A DNA stretch of 64,000 bases from Apricaphanius iberus. Taxonomy: Eukaryota > Chordata > Actinopteri > Cyprinodontiformes > Aphaniidae. A program made the translations under genes and the position numbers. The stretch is from positions 1 to 64,000 of the forward strand of contig JAPXFQ010000121.1 of NCBI GenBank assembly GCA_028564705.1, in the 5' to 3' direction. Below the pieces are notes generated by a model. It had not been told where the DNA came from. It was given only the letters and a program-made list of their open reading frames with translations, and searched no databases. Below are positions 49,529 through 61,451 of this stretch, in pieces. How positions within the stretch are numbered: the first letter of the stretch is position 1; each line of letters opens with the position of its first letter.

Positions 49529-52099
49529 ATAAATAAATGGCGCTCATGTTAACACCTGGCAGATGTTTCATCCATTGCCTGACCTTTGACCTCTGGAATA
49601 AAGTCATTACAATAATTATTGATTGATTTGCTTCTTTAATTGTGCAGCCAGAAGCTGTTAGGACTCAGTAACAGGAACACCAGAGAGACGACTGGTTTCC
49701 ATCGTTTCCACTTTCTTTGGATGGACGACAGATTTACATCAGGAAGACATGAACAGGAAAACCAAACAGACTGTAGATTCAGAATAACAAAAATAAAGCC
49801 AATAAACAATAAAGACAAAGTTTTATGTAGCAAGCGGAGAAAACACAAACAAAATCCTCACATATAGTAAATAAAATATGGGAGTAAAGTGAAACAAATG
49901 TACAAAATTTTCAAAACATGAATCATCATAGGGAGCAAAAACATCTGGAAAAGTAAGGAGAAATTTGGATCCATTTCAGTCTATTGGAAGGTCATTAAAC
50001 TTTAAATTATTACAGGAATTTAGTTCAAAGAGAAAATCTCCCAGATAATAAATATTCATTTCAAAAAGACAAAATACTTAATTACAGCTAGAATGTAATA
50101 AAATCCAAAAATATAGCATCTCCGATCCTGTACATCTGACGAGGAAATAAATAAAACATTTTTAACACAGAAATGTGACGCTTTGGTTTAATATCGCTGA
50201 TAAAGAGTTTTCCAGCAGACAGTGACTGAAACACTCGGCAACAGTAAACCAATTCATGGAAAGTTGAGTGGAAGGAAAACTTGTGCTTGTACATCAACAG
50301 GGATAACGAATAGAATAAGTGTGTAACTCATTCTAAAAGGAGTATTTACTGCATTAATTATCCACAGGCTCATTTTTTTATAAGCTGTAGTTTTAAAAAT
50401 GGAGGTATGAATTCTAGAAATGTGTTCCTCCTGGTTAATAAACCCACATCACGTCTGACTTTCGCTTTCAAAGCTGAATTAATGAAGCAGATTTAAGTTT
50501 TCAATCATATTTTTGTTCCTGAACAGCAGGCAGCTGGAACCTGAAGCAGACAGATTAAGTTAAAGCAGCAGCCAGAAAAAACGTTAATAAAACAATAAAT
50601 GTGCCGAGAGGGAAGAAAAATACTGTAAAGATGGAAAAAATAGTTCAATTATAGTTTTTTTTTGTCTATGTAGACTTTCAGGATAGAATATTTCATGCTC
50701 CAGATGTTTCTGTTGTCATGTGAATAACAGCTGAGAGCAGATCCATCCATGTGGGTTTCGGTACCGTCAGCAGTGAGCGCACCTGTCCGTTTGACCCGGC
50801 TGGGGCCCGGAGACGCGGTGATGTAAGCAGTTCCTTTAATCAAAGCTGAGGCGTTCCCATCAGACCTCTTCATTCCTCACGCAGCAGAAGAGCGCGCTGA
50901 CAGGGAGAAGCCGGGCAGAGCTGCAGCTTTAAAGGACCTGGATCCTGGATCAGACAGAACAAAGCAACGATCACAGGTTGGGTTCTGCTGTTAGACCGCA
51001 ACATGAGAGCCTAAATAGTCCGAGGAGCGTCTCACTGATGTTCAGAGATGGTCGCTTTGGGTTGCAGCTCCTCATTAACACGCAATAAAATGTATTCAGT
51101 GCGGCTGCAGGGGTTTCTGGGACGGCTCCTGGTTCTGTTCACTTGTCTGAAATGAAACCCACTGATGTGTAAGAAGGCTGTGATTTATGGAGCTTTATGA
51201 TTCGCAGCCTGGTTTAACAATCGTCTCATTCTCTTCGGTTCTGGGAAGGAACCCGCTTCCTTGGAGCCGACGTGCCTAAATTTAGCTTTTTGTAAGAAAT
51301 GCGAGATGCAGATAAGAGGTTTGTTTGGATAAGAAGCTCCCAGGGACCAAAACAAAGGTTTGAAAAATGGCTTCCAGCAAACCGCAGCAGATACATAGAA
51401 AAGATCCTCAATCCAAAACCGTTACATTACAAATTCAATAAACACTTTTTATTATTATTAAATATATTCTTTGCTAATTCCTAAATAAAGATAAAGCCGG
51501 GTTGATTATTTCGGAGCCTTTAAGATGAATTGTGTATCTGTGATAAATAATAAAATAAATAATATGAGATACTTGTGGAGGAACTGAAAGGTCTCCTTTA
51601 CTGAAAATCATGAAAAACTGGTTGCATGAGAACATTTTCTCCTAGCTAGAGAACAAAAATAGAGAAGAAAACGGAGTCGGAAAAAGTCGGGTCATTTAAC
51701 ATAACAGGGAAAATTAGTATTCAGGGTCTCGCTCCGCCTTGCCTAGCGAACGCTCATGGGAGGGCTGAAGCCGATGCTAACTGTAAGCAACAAAGCTAAT
51801 TGTTAGCAATGACGCTAACTGTTAACAACTCAACAGCATCTCATCTCAAATGAATCTTTTACCCAGGTAAGAGGAGCCGAGGAAGAAACTGTTGGAATCT
51901 GTCTCGGAACTCCGCCAGCAAAGTAAGTTAATTAAAGTATTTGATTGAAGGCAGCAAAAGAGTCGCTCTGCTGTTAGCCAATCAGAGGCGAGACGTTTAC
52001 ATACCGTGAGTAATACTGAGTTTGACTCGCGATCCTGGCGTTTGACCTCTCCAGCTCCTCAGACAAACTGCAACCTCCTGAAACATGACTGAGGATTAT
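49529..52099. other. Intergenic DNA, nothing firm
   Basis: No gene was recognised. The minus-strand open frame 50649-50873 starts with an ATG in a slightly CpG-richer patch (50740-50880), but has no domain, homology I know or splice signals that would support it. Confidence 0.45.
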
Positions 52100-53800
52100 T
52101 TTCAGATAAAATGATTCTCAAGGTTAGATAACTGGGATAGACACCACAGGATATTCCTTGCAAAAACTCAGTTCACAGAGATTTCCAGACTTTGGTTTAG
52201 GCCTAACATCCCAACGCCACATTTAAATCCTGCTGATGTTCAGACTTTGACTAGGCCGTTGCCACGCCTTCTTTTCTTTTCCAGATGTTCTGGTCTAGAT
52301 CTGCTGCTGCGTTTGGGATCATGGTTCTGTTTAAGCAGCTGTTACTAGCTGTCTTTTGTCAGTGTGCTTCTGAGCAAGGCACTTCCCCACAAGTTGCACA
52401 CCAATCGGCAGATTGACTCACATTTGACTCTAGAATACTTCTAGAGTCATGTATTTGTTTGCCTATGTTGGGGATCTAGAGGATGCTATAGTCATCTGGC
52501 TAATAATGATTTGAAATAATTATACCAATAATCTAATACTAGGATAATTATTAACAAAACTCAAATTGTCAGTGAAAAAAATGAGCAAATCGAGGCATCA
52601 GCTTCTTAATCTTTATAAGAAGCAACAATAATTATAACAGACTTTGTCTTTATCTAAAGTATGAATTATTTTACGGTTGTATTGAATTATTTTATGGTTG
52701 TATTGAATCAAAACACCAAAAGAAGCACAAGGATTTTGTCTCAATTTTAAGGGATTTATTCCAGATTCCTCAGCCCTTATCACAAGCAGTCACAAATAAA
52801 TTAATTATTGTCTAAATAAAACTATGCTACAGTTCTAAATGGGTGCAGTCCAGATTTTGCTTTCCTCCCTGAGAGAACGTTTTCTAAAAGAAAACAAGTA
52901 ACTGACTTAACATTAAACACAACCAATTTCAGCAGAAAACATACATACACATAGTTCTTTATATGCTAAACTTATTCTTCTCAGGAAAGAAGAAATTGCA
53001 ACGTTCCAACTTTTGATGAATTCTTCAGTCCACGATCAGATGACGAGGGAGTGGAAGAGAAAGGACAAAGTTTAGAGGCGCGTGTTCCGGGCTGCAGCTG
53101 ATTAACGCACAGCTTGGCAAGTACGGAGCGTAGACCCCGCAAGGATTTTCAGGGTGATTCCTTTCGGACCTGCTGGGTAGAATCAAGAGAAGAAGGGAAA
53201 TGGATCACTAGCGGATATTTGAGTTTGCTTTTGAAGCCGTGTAAAAGCAACGCTGGAATGGCGAAGGCGGAAGAGAGAAGAGGGTTTTTATCAACTCAGT
53301 GATCATCATCACTGGTCAGAGACCAATGAGCGCCTGCCGGAGTCAACAAAATGGCTGCCGACCCATCGCAAGGGATGCTAGGAGACATCCTCCACCACCG
53401 TGCTTTACAGTCAGTATGAGGTTTCTCCTCTGCTTCTGACCAAACTTCATTCGGTTTCATTCATCTCTTATAAATGATTCTAGGAACATCAGAGTTTATA
53501 CTGATGCATCTCCTTCAACTCTTTAGAAGAAGCCATAATCTTTCCTGTCACGACCTTTAACCTTTGACCCGCTAACTGAGGCCTATAGAGTCTGAGATGA
53601 AGTTCATTTCTCTGAGCTTTCTGCTCTGATTTTGGGCTGAATCTGCCCGACGTCCACTCAGCTGCTGAGATGCTCTCCCTCTCTGGAGGATGATGGACTT
53701 CAGTTGGTTTGGAGATGACCTTTGACCCTTCTGAGGTTGATGGGCTGCAGCAGTTGCTTCTCCAAGTTCATTGTTGATGTATTTGTCTTTGGTGTTGTTT
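52100..53800 (-). mobile_element. Fossil Tc1/mariner-like transposon split by an insert
   Basis: Plus-strand landmarks in order are ACTTTGACTAGGCC, TTTGGGATCATGGTTCTGTT, CACATTTGACTCTAGAATAC (to 52440), then CCACCACCGTGCTTTACAG (53388 on), CCGCTAACTGAGGCC, ATAGAGTCTGAGATG and GATGATGGACTTCAGTTGG. These belong to one familiar fish transposon. Near 53680-53760 the minus strand, with frameshifts, gives a decayed transposase N-terminus (AAAHQPQKG, KVISKP, EVHHP). The transposase is dead. About 950 bp in the middle (52441-53387) is foreign. Confidence 0.65.
52441..53387. mobile_element. Foreign insert within the fossil transposon
   Basis: It interrupts the Tc1-like landmarks on either side. A minus-strand reading shows a CCAAT-type box (ATTGG near 53326) and a TATA-like GATAAAAACC (near 53290), and ends in TG/ACA-like termini (GGAGACA at 53387). 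An LTR on the minus strand is possible, but no target duplication was found and the left boundary is uncertain. Confidence 0.4.
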
Positions 53801-54938
53801 TAAAATAAACGCTTACAGAACAAAAAAAATATAACTTTCTGAACCTGTGCACGTCTAATTTTCAGTCCATAAAGATGCTGGACTTGCTCCCGTATTTGAC
53901 GACATACATGTTTGTTTTTGTCTTTTGACAGAAATCAAGAAATTAAAAGTTTATTTTTTGTTCAAAACTGCTCAAAGAGTCGATGACAGTTCACAGAAAA
54001 GTCACCGTGAAGGCAAACATCTCCCGGAGAGCAGAGTTATTGTGAGCTACTGTCAGGCTGCAGCAGAGAGCAGAGAGAAAAACCCGCCTGGCTTTGATTA
54101 TTACAGATTTCCTCACATTAGTTTATGTGAGACACAGCCAGTGGATTATGCAAACAGCTGATTTAAATCTGTATGTATGATTTATGGTGACTGATATTTC
54201 CTATGATTTATGACGGTGTAAATGAGGGGATGGGGGGGGGGGGGTTGCTCAACAGGAAATGAAGCATAATTGGAAAATTGACTTTGTGGTATGGCTCCTT
54301 TTTTCCTTGCTTTGATGGAAGGGATTGTTTAAGAGAAAACAGGACGACTGTGAGGCTGTTGGTGAATTTACTGTTAATGTCCACGGAATCTCTGACTCTG
54401 GTTGGTTTCATAACAAGCTTCCTGGTCAGAGGAGAAACATGTTGCTCTTCATTTGATGTTTTTATGTTTTTCGACATCAAAAATAACAATCAACTGGTTC
54501 TGTTGGATGATTGGATTGGTCCATTTTAGAATGCTTTGTGTCATTGCCAACCACTTCCTGTCTTGTTTGTTTGTTAACGGACCCAGATGTAGAGACGCAT
54601 CTGGTGTTTGACGTTCTCGTCTTAAATAATTGTTCAAACTCAGACATGGACAGGAGAATGACGAGAGACAAAAAGGTAACGTGTTACTTTGTAATGCCTA
54701 GAAGTACGCACATTATTTTCAAATCATCAGCGAATAGGAAAAGAACATAACGGTAAGATGCACACTCTGCATTGGTGAAAGCTTCTGTCAGCCGGTTTGT
54801 GGAATTCCCGATTACTGACTGTCTTTCCTGTTATTGTTATCTTGCAGAGTTAATTTAGTTAGTCAAGTATTAACTGCTGTTAATCATTGTCACGATTTCT
54901 CGGTGCATTCAAAGGAGGCTGTGTCTGACAATGAAAGC
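53801..54938. other. Intergenic DNA, nothing recognised
   Basis: Contains a G-run near 54232. Open frames of up to 93 codons lack domains and start context. Confidence 0.5.
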
Positions 54939-55440
54939 CTAGTTTATGCTTCTGCGTTTTGACGGAGACGGATTGACGCAACGCCATTATCCATCAACGC
55001 AAGGGCTCTCCGTCACCTACGCAAGGACGCACGGAGTAGAGGCCCAATTTTTAATCAGTCTCCGTCGACGGAGAGCGTTTGCATCTGATTGGTCAGTTTC
55101 AGTAACAGCCAGAGATCGCTTCACCAGAACGGGGCTCTATAGTCGCTGTAATCAGTAGTTAATGCAGCGTTTGGACACTATATGTTTTATATTGAAAGGA
55201 TAATTTATCTAATCTGTTCTTTTGGCGATTTTGAACACAATGCGGTGTAGGAAAACAACGAAAAAGGCTGCTTTGTTTGTTTCCATGTGTTTTTAGAGTA
55301 TTTAATGAGCTGCACCTCTAGTAAAAAGCTTTACAGCTGAATCAAAACTTTCTTTCTGTCGTCCATTGTTCCTTAAGGTACAAATATGTTCACAAGCCTT
55401 GAAAAAAAATTTCAACAGCGCTGTGACAGTAGATAGAGAC

Positions 55441-56264
55441 CAGTGTTAATTTTGACAGGAAATTTTAATTTAGTTTTAGTCTTTTGCCTAAAATTTATTT
55501 CAGTTTTAGTCCAATTTTAGTCGACAAAAATACAAAAAAATTTTTTTTTGCAGTTTTTCTACTTCTGTATAGAGTATGGCGAAACTATTTATTTAGAAGT
55601 GTAATTTAATACACAATATTTGTTATCATTTTACATAGATTGATCATTGAAAATAGTGTATAGTATTTAAATAACAATTCTGAATTTCTGGAGGTATGTT
55701 TGATGTGGAAATATAATTGGGGCAAACTAATATGCCTTGGGTTTATCTATCTCATCTGTCCAACATTTTCTGAATTAAATAATGACATTATTTATCTTGT
55801 TGTACTGGTGGACACATTTTATGACAACCACATCAAAAAGTGAATACTATGCAAAACATTTGAAGAATTAGATATAGACACACATTCACATATAAGGGAA
55901 TAAAATTGTCATTAGACAAAAATGTTTGAATTATTTTTTCACACACAGATGTAGAGGATGCTTTACATATGTTTGATATCTGTCTCTGCTCCTTTGCACA
56001 CTTTACACGTATCACTGTCGTCTGCAGCAGATTGGAAAATGATTCCACACAGAAGTGAGAAATCAGCCACTGAAACATTATGTTGCTGTCTGAATCTACG
56101 GGGCAGTTTCAGCTTAGAGGTCATAGATATGAACACTAGATGACACCCCGTGCTCTTCCAAATGGACTGTGATGTAGCTGAACGGGGTTTATTATATTGG
56201 CCTAGCTAGTACTTTTCGTGACGAAAAAAAAGACGAAGATATTTCGTCAACAAAATTAACACTG
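55441..56264. mobile_element. hAT-type MITE with 8-bp target duplication, nested
   Basis: The ends are CAGTGTTAATTTTG and CAAAATTAACACTG, exact complements. The flanks ATAGAGAC (55433-55440) and GTAGAGAC (56265-56272) match at 7 of 8 bases, as expected for hAT transposition. The interior (ATTTTAGTCGAC, TATTTCGTCAAC) is non-coding. Confidence 0.85.
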
Positions 56265-56284
56265 GTAGAGACGCCATGAAAAGT

Positions 56285-56298
56285 TAGCGCCCCCTGCT
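56285..56298 (-). promoter_or_regulatory. CTCF-like motif, reverse
   Basis: TAGCGCCCCCTGCT is the complement of AGCAGGGGGCGCTA, a near-ideal CTCF core. It lies within transposon-derived sequence, a common origin for CTCF sites. Function inferred only. Confidence 0.4.
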
Positions 56299-56729
56299 GT
56301 CGTGGTTGAGCAACGCTGAAAAACAATCGAGAATGGAGTGGAAGAGCGAGTACTATAAATGGAAAACGTCTCCGTCAATACGTCTGCATCTGAGTGCAAA
56401 TTTGTGGTCGGAGAAGCATAAACTAGATTTAAGTTGCAGCGCATCTGCGATGTTGCCTGCATACTTCGCAGTTTGACACCAGAAGCATAAGCTGTGCGAC
56501 TCTATGACTAGTGTTACCAGATTTGATCTTTTCTATCGTTTTAACCTTCGTGGCTTTTGTCTGGATTTTTTCATTGATGCTCAAATTAAATCTAGCATCA
56601 CCAAAAAAAAAAAGAACTTCGAGAGAGCACCATTGAATAATGATAATTTCCTTCACTGCTAGTAGGTTTATTTGGATGTGGTTGTAGCTCCAAACCCCCA
56701 AGTCTGAATCCATACCTGGCAACTCTCGT

Positions 56730-57355
56730 TAATGTTGGTGCTTGCAGGTCCGAAGTATTTCATCTATCTATGGTTTCGACAGCATGTTGTTTCAGGGTAT
56801 TATGGGATAGTCTACACTACGCACATTTCCCAAAATTTATATATTCATCTTGCAGGTGGAAAGTGGAACACACACAAGTTTTCCAATGGTATTATGAAAG
56901 TAACTGTGTTCTGAATGCCATGTTTAAAGATAGTAACTTTAACAGAGTACAGTTACTCATAATTAGTATTCTAAATACGTAAAGCCAGTACATGTATTCT
57001 GTTACTCCCCAACACTGATCGTGGGTAATCTGAATCAGAGATGCTTTGCACTTTAGCAAACTCGAAAATATTAAATATGGACAAATTTTTAAGGTCAGGC
57101 AACACGTTTTTGATCATGTTCAGACACTCCCACTTAGATGTAATTTTGTTTTATTCTATGCTTAATTGTACATTTATTTATCCACTTTATAATTCTTTTT
57201 CACAGACTTTATTTGTAATGTAACAAAAATGAAACTTTTAATCTAAAGTAGTTACTTTTAAAATAAAATAATCAGTAAAGTAGCTTAGTTACTTTTGAAA
57301 GGAGTACTGAAAGGAGTAATCAAACTACATTTCAAAAGTAACTTTGACAACACTG
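56730..57355. mobile_element. hAT-derived TAACT-rich repeats
   Basis: 56890-57017 ends GTTACTCCCCAACACTG, and a second block ends AAGTAACTTTGACAACACTG at 57355. Both are terminal sequences of the fish hAT family whose ends read CAGTGTTG. Left boundaries are unclear, so this may be two fragments. Confidence 0.55.
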
Positions 57356-57690
57356 CTTATAGACACATTGAAACGTGACATCACGCACCCAAGCCCCGCA
57401 TCCCAGCTCCTCTCTGCAGGGCAGAAAGACGGATCTCCATCACTAACTACTGTTGTTGTTAAGTGACTGTTAATCATTATGATTGGCATGTGCAGCGCTG
57501 CAGACAGCGGAAATAGAAGAAAAAGGAAAGTAATAATATTTAATAGGTTTCCAGTTGATGAAATACGCTGCCGTCTATGGCTGAGTTAGAGTAGATGATT
57601 TATCCATCCAGTGATTCAGTCTGATGAACGAATCTGCTCGTCTCCTATACTGCAAGTATGTTAATGTATATGTATGCATTGTTTGTTTCT

Positions 57691-58355
57691 GCTGTGTAAA
57701 GCTTAGGCATGATGATCAAATAATGTAGATATCTGTAAACTGAACTGGCAGCGTTCATATCTGAGGAGTTTCCTACCTGTAGCTTGTTAGCTGTTTGAAA
57801 CGGTCTGGTAGCTAGCTCTGTAGGCTAGCTGTTAGCTTTCTCAGCTTTCTTACATGTTACTGATTGTACAAACGGCTGATTACATGTTGGCTGTAAGTTT
57901 ATTATTTTATTTCTTTTTAAAGCCGTGGTGCTGCGCTCAGCCTGACGGTGATGTCATTAGCTAGCTGTTCTCTACACTGAATGCTAACGCAGCCTGTACA
58001 GGGTAAGCTGTTTGTTTTCTGTGACACTGCTTCATAACTCGGTAATGTTTTCTTCTCCTTGGGATGTGAATATGTCTATAACATGTCAGTAATCTGGTGA
58101 ACCCATAAATAGCAGCCTGTCGGGGGTTAAGCTGCCTGAATGGTAACTCGGTTGTTGTGACTCATCAAACTGCCGTGTTGATAATCGGTCGGTATAAAAA
58201 CGTGTTTGAAGAGTCGAGCGCTGGGAGTTATCCTATTCATTGTATGCCTTCTTTGCTTTTGCTGTGTAAAGTCAAGGCATGTTGATCATCTAATTGTCGA
58301 TATCTCCATACTGAACTGGAGGTGGTCATATCTTAGGAGTTTCCTCCCGTAGCTT
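57691..58355. repeat. Diverged direct duplication, shift about 570 bp
   Basis: GCTGTGTAAAGCTTAGGCAT (57691) and GCTGTGTAAAGTCAAGGCAT (58261) begin two matching stretches of about 95 bp each, both continuing TGAACTGG ... TTTCCT ... GTAGCTTG. The sequence between is GC-mixed with no coding signal. Confidence 0.6.
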
Positions 58356-58750
58356 GTAACTAAACTGTCATAAATGTCTGGAAGCTTTGCGTTACAAACA
58401 GCTTTCTGGTGTGAATCTTTCTTTCTGCACAAAGATGGATTAGGTTTTATTTTGTTTGTCTAATTGTTCAACCACAACCGCATGGCTTTGAATGGCGGTT
58501 TTGAAGCTTTTCGCCCTCCACTGTTGCATGCCTCTGTACAACGCCCCCGATGCAAAGGGCTCTATGTGGAATCGGGGGTTATAGTTGTGATGACGATTTT
58601 ATTTTGGGTTTGGGAAGGTTGGGGTTTGAGGGGTCATTTTAACCTGTAAAGCACTTTGAAAAGCTATGTTGATTTGATCTGATACACGAAAATACCCGCA
58701 TGAAAAGAATAACATTCAACGTGTCCATAAGAAGATACAGAAGGCAGCAC

Positions 58751-58768
58751 TAGGCCCCCTGGTGGTGG
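58751..58768 (-). promoter_or_regulatory. CTCF-like motif, reverse
   Basis: TAGGCCCCCTGGTGGTGG reads CCACCACCAGGGGGCCTA on the minus strand, containing the CCACCAGGGGGC core of the CTCF consensus. With 56285 it faces the forward motif upstream of gdf5. Confidence 0.45.
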
Positions 58769-61451
58769 AGCTTCAGCGATCTGTGCTGCAGCAACCTGGA
58801 AAAAAAAACCTAGCAAGGAAATGTCTACTACAGACTTTCCACAGGAAGCTTCTCCTGCAGAAAAAATCCCTATCAAGCTGTGTTAAATCACAATTGCAAA
58901 TAACAAATAATCAAAACCATGACCTTCTTTTGTTCTCTTTTTAAAACTGGTAGGACAAACACAAACACTCCCAGGCAGCATATCAGAAGTTGAACATTCT
59001 TTTATCAGCCTCTCCATATAAGACTTTGGAGGCCTTCAGCTCTGGTTTCCCAGAGCAGCTTTAAAAACACATGAAGATGAAAGGAAAACACTTAAAATCT
59101 GGTGATAGTTTCTATCTGGATTCTCCATAAAGAGCATCACCAAGCAGCATTATTCTGCAAAAACATGAACAAAAGTGTGCAGTGATTGGTTATTTGTCCA
59201 CAAACATGCATGTTAATCACCTGACAGCTTTGGTTGCCCCATGACAAACACTACTAAACCGACTGAAGCAACGTCTGCTTCTATTTATCTATAATGAATT
59301 ATGGCTAAAGCAACTTCTGAGCAGATAAGTCTCTGCGGTGTGAAAACCTAAAAGGCGGAGCAATGATGCTGATGAGGTGCAGGCGTACCAGGGTGGAGCT
59401 GACAGCCGTCATAGAAGCTCAAACGGAAAAGAGAACTGCTAACTGGTTTGGTTTCTCTGCAGGGGCCAAAATAAACCTGCTGCCCTCACTGCCTCCGTCA
59501 CCCAAACACTTTTGGTGAATTTCCTCTTAAAGCACTTTTATCTGATGTTCTGTGGTGCAAAAAGCTGTTCCAACATGAAGCCTTGGAGTGGGCGACATTA
59601 CATCCACTGCAGAAATGACAAACAATCCCAGTTTACAATTAATGTCTTCTCAAAGCACCTTAAAGGACATGTCATGTTCACATCCAGAAATACATATATA
59701 CCAATGTAGCTCCCAGTCAGACAAAGATGAGCCTGATGGTTTTAGCTGTTTTCTTTATTTGAACCTTGTCTCTTTTATTCCAAGCTTCAACCAACGTAAG
59801 AGCTGAATTAGCACACAAGAGACAAAAGAACAAAGTATCACCTTTCCATCTGTGTTATTCCAAATTACGACACCTTATACTTATAAGAAACAAGCAGACA
59901 CTCTTTCTGAACTCCATTAAACATTTGTTTACCTTGTTGCTCCTTTCTGACCAGTGCTAAAACTTTAAACTTTCTTTAAACCGTGATTTTCTTTGTACTT
60001 TGCCGGGTTTCTTGTGTACTTCCATTCGGGTAACTATACATACCCTTCAAAATAAAATACCCTGTGTTTAAGAGGAAGTTCCAAAATCAAGTACAAAAGA
60101 AATGTCATTTATCTCTTTTAAATTTCAATGTCTTGTCTAACAGCCATTACAATCAATATATTTTAATACAATGCATTTAAAGTCAGATTTTAATGCAAAT
60201 TGGTAGAAAAGGTTTTCAATCTAAGGGAATGCTGCTGACTGCGCTGAGGCGGTGACTTTGGAGAAATTCCTCCTCACAAGCAAGCATGGCTACAGTGGAA
60301 TGGAACGGCTGACCCAGGCTCAGTGTGAGCGGCCATTGGTTTTTCAACAGAGTGAGAGTTGAAAAGTAAAAAAAAAGAAACAAAACAATACAGAAAGACT
60401 GAACCTTGACCCTTTTCTCTTAAAGTCGCACTCCGCGTGACATTTAAAGGTCTCCTTTTTGGAGCTATAACTTACTGGGAGGCTCCCATCGCTGAAGACG
60501 GTACTATACAACTTTTCTCTCGCGGGAAGCTTCCTGGAAGTACTCACTGAGTTTCGCTTTACGGCAGTAGGCTACACACTACCAAATCCTATAAACAAAC
60601 CGCCGGTTTTGAGACTAAAGCCGTGACAGATCCACCAAAAAAACCAAAGAAGACGCTATCAGAAGAACCGAAAAAAAGAGGAAGTAATAGAGCAAGATAG
60701 AAGACAAGAGTCAAGTTTGGCCTGGCTTTTCCTCATTGGAGAGCATTTAGAGAAACAACAGGATGTAATAGAGACAACCAACTAGCTGTGTTGCTACTGG
60801 ATTTATTGTGTTATTATTATTTATTATGGTTGCTCCATCATGACGATGGAATACAGTGTTGGGGAAATGGTTTGATGGTTTACTAACTGACAGTATGATG
60901 TTCTTGAGCTTGTAAAACTGTCATTACACTGACTTCTTCAGATGCGCTCCATAGAGATTTAGTTTAACGATAGTGACGTTACGCTTCAAGCCTTGAGAGG
61001 GTGACAGAAAAGTTATGAAGTATGTCTTTAAATGTTAATAACAAAAAAAAAGATTTAATAGTAGCAGGACCTCTGTTAGCGGCTTCAGCTTAGAGAGAAA
61101 CACAGCTAAACGAGTGGCATAGCCAGAAATTGATTTTTAGGTGGTCCCAGTAAAACATGGGTGGGCAAAATAGATATTATTGAAATTAAGTTACTTCCAC
61201 CGTCCCATGGTTACATCAACAGATTTTTGTTTGTATAAATAAAAAAATGGTTAGAAAAAAGCAAATAAAACATATTAAAGCAATAGCTTCACACAGGTGG
61301 CTCATATCAGCTCTCTGACATAAATAATAATTATTTTTAAGGTGATACTTGAGCCTTGTTGGACTTTATACACTGTTGAGACAAAGTGTTGGTTTCCCTT
61401 TGTTGCATCAGATCAGCAACAGTCTTGTGCGAATGGCGAAACACTAAAAAG
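58769..61451. other. Intergenic DNA, nothing recognised
   Basis: No gene, RNA gene or clear element. Open frames of 60-80 codons lack support. I looked for exons of a downstream neighbour of gdf5 here and saw none. Confidence 0.5.

Larger units (their letters stand above)
54939..56426. mobile_element. DNA transposon remnant with CTAGTTTATGCTTCT ends
   Basis: CTAGTTTATGCTTCT (54939-54953) and its exact complement AGAAGCATAAACTAG (56412-56426) bound the element. Sub-terminal GACGGAGACG / CGTCTCCGTC blocks pair as well. The end style is that of fish PIF/Harbinger-like MITEs (inference). A 824-bp hAT-type MITE sits inside. Just outside, at about 56470-56495, a further diverged AGAAGCATAAGCT tip occurs. 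Confidence 0.65.

Noticed and set aside
50649..50873. 74-codon minus-strand frame in a CpG-richer patch
   Set aside because: No recognisable domain or splice sites; the C-terminal half reads into AT-rich filler.
52432..52450. Small hairpin GACTCTAG ... CTAGAGTC at the left edge of the insert
   Set aside because: Eight to nine base-pair arms in AT-rich DNA are common. It may be coincidental with the breakpoint, and no function can be supported.
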